In this document: positions 4,782 through 9,056 of the stretch, in pieces | Layout: each line of letters begins with the position of its first letter | How positions within the stretch are numbered: the stretch's first letter is position 1 | NCBI GenBank assembly: GCA_021815655.1 | Contig: JAKAGJ010000050.1 | Coordinates: 1 to 9,056, forward strand | DNA: 9,056 nt | DNA from: Deltaproteobacteria bacterium | GTDB lineage: Bacteria; Desulfobacterota; Desulfarculia; Desulfarculales; Desulfarculaceae | Direction: 5' to 3' | Notes under the pieces: generated by a model | What the model was told of the DNA's origin: nothing | Databases searched by the model: none | What the model saw: the letters and a program-made list of their open reading frames with translations, nothing else | Translations under genes and position numbers: made by a program

Positions 4782-5924
4782 ATGAATATACTAGAGGTAT
4801 CAGAGGATCAGCGCCTCCTCCTGGAAGGTGTGCGCCGCGCGGCGGTGGAGAAAATCGCCCCCCGGGCGGCCGAGACTGATCGGCTGGGCCGTTATGACTG
4901 GGAGGTGACCAACCTGCTGTGGGACCTGGGCCTGCTCAGCCTCATTTTGCCGGAGGAATATGGTGGCTGGACCGAGAACCCTTGTTACACCCTCAGTCTG
5001 TGCGTGGAAGAGATAGCCAAGGTCTGCGCCTCGTCAGCCTTGAACTTGATTATCCAGGCTGTGGGCAGCTTCCCCCTGGTGCACGCCGGCAGCCAAGAGC
5101 AAAAAGCCAAATACCTGCCTCGCATCTCTCAAGAGAGGCAACTCATGGGCTACCTGGTCACTGAGCCCGGAGCGGGTTCGGATGTGGCGGCCATCAGCAC
5201 CAAGGCGCAGCGGCGAGGCCAGGTCTACGTCTTGCAAGGGCGCAAGGTCTTCGCCACCAATGGCGGCGTGGCGGGCCTTTACACCGTGCTCGCCAAGACG
5301 GGGCCCAAGGAGTTTTCCTTCTTTTTGGTTGAGCGGGACAGCCCGGGACTGGAAATCGGCAAGGTGGAGGAGAAGTGCGGGTTTAGGGGCAGCAACACCG
5401 CCGAGGTAATCTTGGATGGCGTGGAAGTGCCGGCGGACAACCTGTTGGGCCAGCCAGGCGACGGATTTATCATCGCCATGGCTGATTTCGATATGTCCAG
5501 ACCGGCGGTGGCCGCTTTGGCGCTGGGTATCGCCGAGGGCGCCCTGGAGCATACCCTGCGCTACGCCAAGAACCGCCAGACCTTTGGCCAAGCCTTGCGG
5601 GACCATCAGGTCATCGCCTTCATGCTGGCCGATGCGGCCATGAAAGTCGAGGCCGGGCGAGGTCTGATGGTGAGGGCGGCACTTACCCGCGACCAGGGCC
5701 AACGCAACACCGAACTCTCCTCCATGGCCAAATGCTTCTGCAGTGACATGGCCATGGCCGTGACCACCGACATGGTCCAAATTCTGGGCGGGTATGGCTA
5801 CATAAGAGATTTCCCGCTGGAGAGGATGTTCCGCGATGCAAAACTCACCCAGATTTTCGAAGGGGCCAACCAAATTCAGCGAGCCATCATCAGCCGGGAA
5901 CTCAAGAAGCGCAACCGCGTTTAG
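4782..5924 (+). CDS. Acyl-CoA dehydrogenase family protein
   Basis: 380 aa, standard length. It oxidises acyl-CoA to enoyl-CoA with FAD, passing electrons to electron-transfer flavoprotein in the cytoplasm. Visible parts: N-terminal helical domain (about 1-120) with LGLLSLILPEEYGG; middle domain with signature YLVTEPGAGSD (124-134), followed by GRKVFATNGG; C-terminal domain with RQTFGQAL, QILGGYGYIRDFPLERMFRD (333-352) and the catalytic-base motif FEGANQIQR, where E360 is at the position of the MCAD base. All key features are intact. An ATG at 4722 would add 20 residues that match nothing in the family; the ATG at 4782 has AGGAGG (4768-4773) at 8 bases and is chosen. Chain length or branched substrate cannot be told. 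The gene stands alone, with no thiolase, hydratase or ETF nearby, and follows the relic region, so recent arrival is possible though not shown. Confidence 0.95.
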   Translation: MNILEVSEDQRLLLEGVRRAAVEKIAPRAAETDRLGRYDWEVTNLLWDLGLLSLILPEEYGGWTENPCYTLSLCVEEIAKVCASSALNLIIQAVGSFPLVHAGSQEQKAKYLPRISQERQLMGYLVTEPGAGSDVAAISTKAQRRGQVYVLQGRKVFATNGGVAGLYTVLAKTGPKEFSFFLVERDSPGLEIGKVEEKCGFRGSNTAEVILDGVEVPADNLLGQPGDGFIIAMADFDMSRPAVAALALGIAEGALEHTLRYAKNRQTFGQALRDHQVIAFMLADAAMKVEAGRGLMVRAALTRDQGQRNTELSSMAKCFCSDMAMAVTTDMVQILGGYGYIRDFPLERMFRDAKLTQIFEGANQIQRAIISRELKKRNRV

Positions 5925-6076
5925 TCGTGACCAGGCGACCTGCTCCGCCAACGCTGTGTTCCACAATCTAATCCACAACCGAGCTGGGGTAGTGCCGTGG
6001 GCGGTCACCCGGACCGGTAGCTGACAGGGGCAGGTTGGCGCGGACCGGCGGCGGCCAGGCGGGGAGCAGCGGCCGG

Positions 6077-7933
6077 CTAGTTGACCTCCAACTGGCTGAC
6101 CTTTTGGTGATAGGCGGCGATGACGTCCTCATGGCGCAGCAGGCCCATTATCTCGTCGCGCCCGTTCTCCCGCTTACGCACCACCGGCATCTGGCCATGG
6201 CCCTGATCCAGGAAGGCCAGCAGGGCGCTATTCAGGTCCTGCTCGGGGCTCAAGCTCACCGCAGGGCCGCAAAGCTCGCCCACCACCACTAAGTCGCTCA
6301 GGGAATCCTCGAACATCACCTGGCGGATATCCAGCAGGGAGAGGTTGCCCACGTGGTGGCCATCCTTGTCTACCACGGGATAGAGGGCCTGCCTGGTCTG
6401 GGCTATAATCTCCTGCAACTGGGCGAAGCGCAGCCCGGGGTCCAGGGTGGCCACCTGCTGGCCGGGCTTGAGCACCGACTCCACGGTGAGGTCGCTGAGC
6501 ACGTCCATGGTCAGCTCGTGCTGGTGTGTGGGAGATTGGAATTTGTTCAGGAGCTGGCTCTCGTAGATGCTGCCGTAGCGGTTGAACAAGATGGCGATCA
6601 CCGAAACCAGCATCAGGGGCGGCAGCAGACCGTAGGACCAGGTCATCTCCGAGACCATGACCAAGGCGCCCAGGGGGGCCTTGGCCACCCCGGCAAAGAA
6701 GGCGGCCATGCCCACCAGCACATAGGCCCCGGGCTGTTGCACCACCGCGGGGAAGAAATGGTGCCCCACGAAGCCCACGGCCCCGCCCAGCATGCCGCCG
6801 ATGAACAGGGTGGGTCCAAAGAGTCCGCCGGAGCCGCCGGAGCCGATGGTCAGGCTGGTGGTGACTATTTTGGCCGCGGCGGCAACCAGCATCAGCGACA
6901 CGGCCATCTTGCCGTCCAAGGCCACTTGGATATAGCCATAACCTCCGCCGATGGCCTCGGGAACCATTAGGCCTATGAGCCCCACCGCCAGGCCGCCCAG
7001 GGCCGGGCGCAGGTGCTTGGGAATATTGGTCAGCAGGCGGAAGCGATCGCGCAGGCCTTTGTAGACGCGCACGTAGAGGCCGCCGATGGGGGCGCAGATC
7101 AGGCCCAGCAGGGCATACGCCACCAGCTCACGGGGGTCGCGGAAGACGAAGCGGGGAGTGGCGTATATGGGCTCGAAGCCGAAGACAAAGGAGAAGATGG
7201 TGTAGGCCACCACCGAGCCGATGACACAGGGGATGATGGCCTCGGACTCGAAGTCCTCGCTGTATAACACCTCCACCGAGGTTATGGCCGCGCCCAGCGG
7301 CGCCCGAAAAATGGCCCCCAGGCCGGCGGCGCAGCCGGCCAGCAGGAAGATGCGCTGCTCGCGGCCCGAGAGCTTGAGCTTGCGCGCCAGCCAGGAGCCG
7401 AAGCCGGCGCCTATCTGGGTGATGGGGCCCTCGCGGCCGGCCGAGCCGCCGGTGGAGAGGGTGATGATGGAGGTCACGGCCTTGACAAAGGGCACCCGGG
7501 CGCGGATGAAGCCTCCGAGGTTGTGGAAGGCGTTAATCATGGCATTCATGCCGTCGCCCTCGGCCTCGGGGGCGAAGGTATAGACCAACAGGCCGCTGGC
7601 CAGGCCCCCCAGGGCCGGGATGAAAAACAGCAGCCAGGGCCGGTAGGGGGTGGTCACGACCAGGTCCACCAGGTGCTCGCCAGCCGGGGTGGGTGCCGGG
7701 GCTCCGGCCAGGTAGCCTAGAAAGAACCAGCGCGACCATTCCAAGGCCAGGAAGAAGGCCAAGGCCCCCAGGCCGCTGACCACGCCCACCAGCATGGAAA
7801 TCACCAGACGCCGCAGGACGCCGCTACCGCCTGAAAGAAAGAATTGCCCGCCACGGTTGGCCACTGGACCGGTACTGTTTTTTGATATGGCCACGCAGCC
7901 CTCCAAGACGGTATCCTTGGCTAGTATTTTCAT
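6077..7933 (-). CDS. CLC-family chloride channel or H+/Cl- antiporter with two CBS domains
   Basis: 618 aa from the ATG at 7933. An integral inner-membrane protein; CLC proteins move chloride (or fluoride/nitrate) and many bacterial ones exchange it for protons. After a polar lead, hydrophobic segments run from about 40 to 450. Signatures: GSAGREGP (163-170) with gating glutamate E168, IFRAPLG (208-214), GSGGSGGLFGP (364-374), and Y457 in SIYESQL at the place of the anion-coordinating tyrosine. The usual GSGIP loop is GDGMNA here (126-131). Residues from about 477 form two CBS repeats (DLTVESVLKPGQQVATLD and later ELCGPAVSLSPEQDLNSAL), which often bind nucleotides and regulate gating. The start is uncertain: GTG at 7957 has no ribosome site, ATG at 7933 has a distant AAGG, and GTG at 7894 has GGAGG at 5 bases. 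Channel versus antiporter cannot be settled by eye. It converges with the acyl-CoA dehydrogenase and diverges from the PIG-L gene. Confidence 0.95.
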   Translation of the reverse strand: MKILAKDTVLEGCVAISKNSTGPVANRGGQFFLSGGSGVLRRLVISMLVGVVSGLGALAFFLALEWSRWFFLGYLAGAPAPTPAGEHLVDLVVTTPYRPWLLFFIPALGGLASGLLVYTFAPEAEGDGMNAMINAFHNLGGFIRARVPFVKAVTSIITLSTGGSAGREGPITQIGAGFGSWLARKLKLSGREQRIFLLAGCAAGLGAIFRAPLGAAITSVEVLYSEDFESEAIIPCVIGSVVAYTIFSFVFGFEPIYATPRFVFRDPRELVAYALLGLICAPIGGLYVRVYKGLRDRFRLLTNIPKHLRPALGGLAVGLIGLMVPEAIGGGYGYIQVALDGKMAVSLMLVAAAAKIVTTSLTIGSGGSGGLFGPTLFIGGMLGGAVGFVGHHFFPAVVQQPGAYVLVGMAAFFAGVAKAPLGALVMVSEMTWSYGLLPPLMLVSVIAILFNRYGSIYESQLLNKFQSPTHQHELTMDVLSDLTVESVLKPGQQVATLDPGLRFAQLQEIIAQTRQALYPVVDKDGHHVGNLSLLDIRQVMFEDSLSDLVVVGELCGPAVSLSPEQDLNSALLAFLDQGHGQMPVVRKRENGRDEIMGLLRHEDVIAAYHQKVSQLEVN

Positions 7934-8013
7934 CCCACTTATTACCTTGGGACCCACCTGTCAACGCCGCCTAACACTTTTCCCAGGCCGTGACCTTTGA
8001 TGGACAACTAGAT
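7934..8013. promoter_or_regulatory. Divergent promoter region between clc and the PIG-L gene
   Basis: On the minus strand a consensus TTGACA lies at 7959-7964. The hexamer 17 bases downstream is TAAGTG (7936-7941, 3 of 6). If this promoter is real, transcription starts inside or just past the ATG at 7933, which favours translation of the CLC gene from the GTG at 7894 with its GGAGG. On the plus strand, a three-codon minimal frame (ATG GAC AAC TAG, 8000-8011) ends two bases before the PIG-L ATG. It may be accidental. No convincing plus-strand promoter was found. Confidence 0.3.
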
Positions 8014-9056
8014 ATGACCTTGCGAGCGCGGTGGAAGCTGGTGGCACTGGCCTTGGTGTTGGGGGGGGCGGTGGCCCTGGCGGTATGGCTAAGTGCCCGG
8101 GTCACGGGCTATGAAAAGCTTCTGGGCTACCACCCGGACGAAGATTACCACTACGACTGGGAGCAGACCGGGGCGCGGCAAATCAAGGTGGAACTGGATG
8201 GGGATGGTTTCACCTGGCCCCAGGGCGTAAAGCGCTGGGACACCGGTTTTTTGCGGCTCAAGGTGGAAAGCGGTCTGTGGGGTAGGCTCAACGATCCCAG
8301 CCTGGAGGTAGCGGCCGCCGGGCGGACCTTTCGCCAGTTTTTGGAACGAGGGGTCAAGGGCCTGCGCTATCTCAATCTCAGCCCCTTGGCCCACCCCCGC
8401 ATCCGGCCCGGCGAGAGGGTGAGCATAAAGGGCGTGCGGCTATCCTGGCCCCGGCAGCAGGCCACCCTGGTGCTGTTCCGTAACAAGATATCGCCGTTGT
8501 CGCGGGTGCTGGTTATTGCCCCCCACCCCGACGACGCCGAGATCGCCGCCTTTGGCCTCTACAGCCACCGCGACTCCTATGTGCTCACCCTCACCGCCGG
8601 GGAGGCTGGCGACGGTTTCAAGGAGCCATTTAAGGAAAGCCGGCGCCAGAGCCAGATCATGAAGGGCAAGCTCAGGGTCTGGGACAGCATCACGGTCCCC
8701 TTCTGGGGAGGATTGGGTCTGGGTAGGGCCTGTAACCTGGGCTATTTCGATGCCACCCTGTCCTGGATGTACCACCACCCGGACCAGGAGGTTTTCTCCC
8801 CGACCATGCAGTCCAAGGACATAAAAATGTTCAGGTTCTGCATTTGGGCCAGTCTGTTGCAAGACAAACGCCCCAAGGCCGACTGGCGCCATCTGGTGGC
8901 TGATCTGACCTATGTCATGAAAAGCCTGAAACCGCAAATCATCGTGCTGCCCCATCCCCTGATGGACGCCCATCCCGATCATCGCTATGCCGCGCTGGCC
9001 GTGTTCCAGGCCATAGCTCAGGCCGGGCTAAACCAGGGGGAGCTGCTGCTGTATAC
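8014..9056 (+). CDS. Membrane-anchored PIG-L (LmbE-like) family deacetylase, 3' end outside window
   Basis: 347 codons with no stop; truncated by the window edge. PIG-L enzymes are zinc-dependent N-deacetylases of GlcNAc-type sugars. Residues 1-6 are basic (MTLRAR) and about 8-27 are hydrophobic without a clear signal-peptidase site, so this is probably a signal anchor with the enzyme on the periplasmic side. Residues about 30-155 are an extra domain of likely beta structure that I do not recognise. The catalytic domain begins near 163: APHPDDAEIAA (169-179) with zinc ligands expected at H171 and D174 and the catalytic aspartate at D173, then LTLTAGEAGDG (191-201). The second metal motif is DAHPDH (318-323) with H323. 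A roughly 100-residue stretch between them includes an inserted segment. The ribosome site is weak (GGA, 8002-8004). An in-frame GTG at 7990 is an alternative start. The likely job is remodelling of a cell-surface sugar; the substrate is unknown. Confidence 0.88.
   Translation, partial: MTLRARWKLVALALVLGGAVALAVWLSARVTGYEKLLGYHPDEDYHYDWEQTGARQIKVELDGDGFTWPQGVKRWDTGFLRLKVESGLWGRLNDPSLEVAAAGRTFRQFLERGVKGLRYLNLSPLAHPRIRPGERVSIKGVRLSWPRQQATLVLFRNKISPLSRVLVIAPHPDDAEIAAFGLYSHRDSYVLTLTAGEAGDGFKEPFKESRRQSQIMKGKLRVWDSITVPFWGGLGLGRACNLGYFDATLSWMYHHPDQEVFSPTMQSKDIKMFRFCIWASLLQDKRPKADWRHLVADLTYVMKSLKPQIIVLPHPLMDAHPDHRYAALAVFQAIAQAGLNQGELLLY

Noticed and set aside
5034..6008. 324-codon open frame antisense to the acyl-CoA dehydrogenase
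   Set aside because: No recognisable domain; it mirrors a gene with complete catalytic motifs.
6005..6050. Direct repeat CGGACCGG, two copies in the convergent spacer after the acyl-CoA dehydrogenase
   Set aside because: Only 8 bp in very GC-rich DNA; expected by chance and with no associated structure.
6353..6970. 205-codon open frame antisense to the CLC gene
   Set aside because: His/Gln/Gly-rich shadow of a real membrane-protein gene with strong motifs on the other strand.

Overview
The window is about 9 kb of GC-rich (roughly 65 percent by eye) bacterial DNA. Gene content points to an anaerobic or microaerophilic Desulfobacterota-like (former Deltaproteobacteria) chromosome: a ferredoxin-thioredoxin reductase catalytic subunit next to a small glutaredoxin-like protein, an AmmeMemoRadiSam B protein, a NifU/IscU-type scaffold and a stand-alone acyl-CoA dehydrogenase. 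The taxonomic call is an inference from gene content and composition, not from a marker gene.

Layout. (1) 1-187: no convincing gene, but a perfect 12-bp hairpin lies past the end of the first operon. (2) 188-765, minus strand: a translationally coupled glutaredoxin-like / ftrB-type pair with a recognisable promoter at 820-848. (3) 948-3844, plus strand: MEMO1-family protein, NifU-like scaffold and gltX, separated by about 100-bp gaps. (4) 3856-4114: a sigma70-like promoter, tRNA-Gln(CTG), tRNA-Glu(CTC) and a strong intrinsic terminator, forming a self-contained tRNA transcription unit directly behind the glutamyl-tRNA synthetase. (5) 4115-4781: a gene-poor stretch with two gene relics. One is the C-terminal end of a tyrosine recombinase (minus strand), the other the C-terminal end of a response-regulator receiver domain (plus strand). 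They meet with their truncated ends facing each other, which looks like the scar of one deletion in a former tRNA-associated island. (6) 4782-5924: acyl-CoA dehydrogenase. (7) 6077-7933, minus strand: a CLC chloride channel/antiporter with C-terminal CBS domains. (8) 8014 to the window edge, plus strand: a membrane-anchored PIG-L (LmbE-like) deacetylase, cut off by the window.

Functional links. The glutaredoxin-like/FTR pair probably forms a small disulfide-reduction system. GltX and the two tRNAs form a glutamate/glutamine decoding locus; if this organism lacks GlnRS, the enzyme would be expected to charge both tRNAs, with GatCAB correcting Glu-tRNA(Gln). The other genes look like independent housekeeping or surface functions. 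I found no CRISPR array, intact insertion sequence, toxin-antitoxin pair or evident new defence system. The most distinctive part is the relic region downstream of tRNA-Glu.
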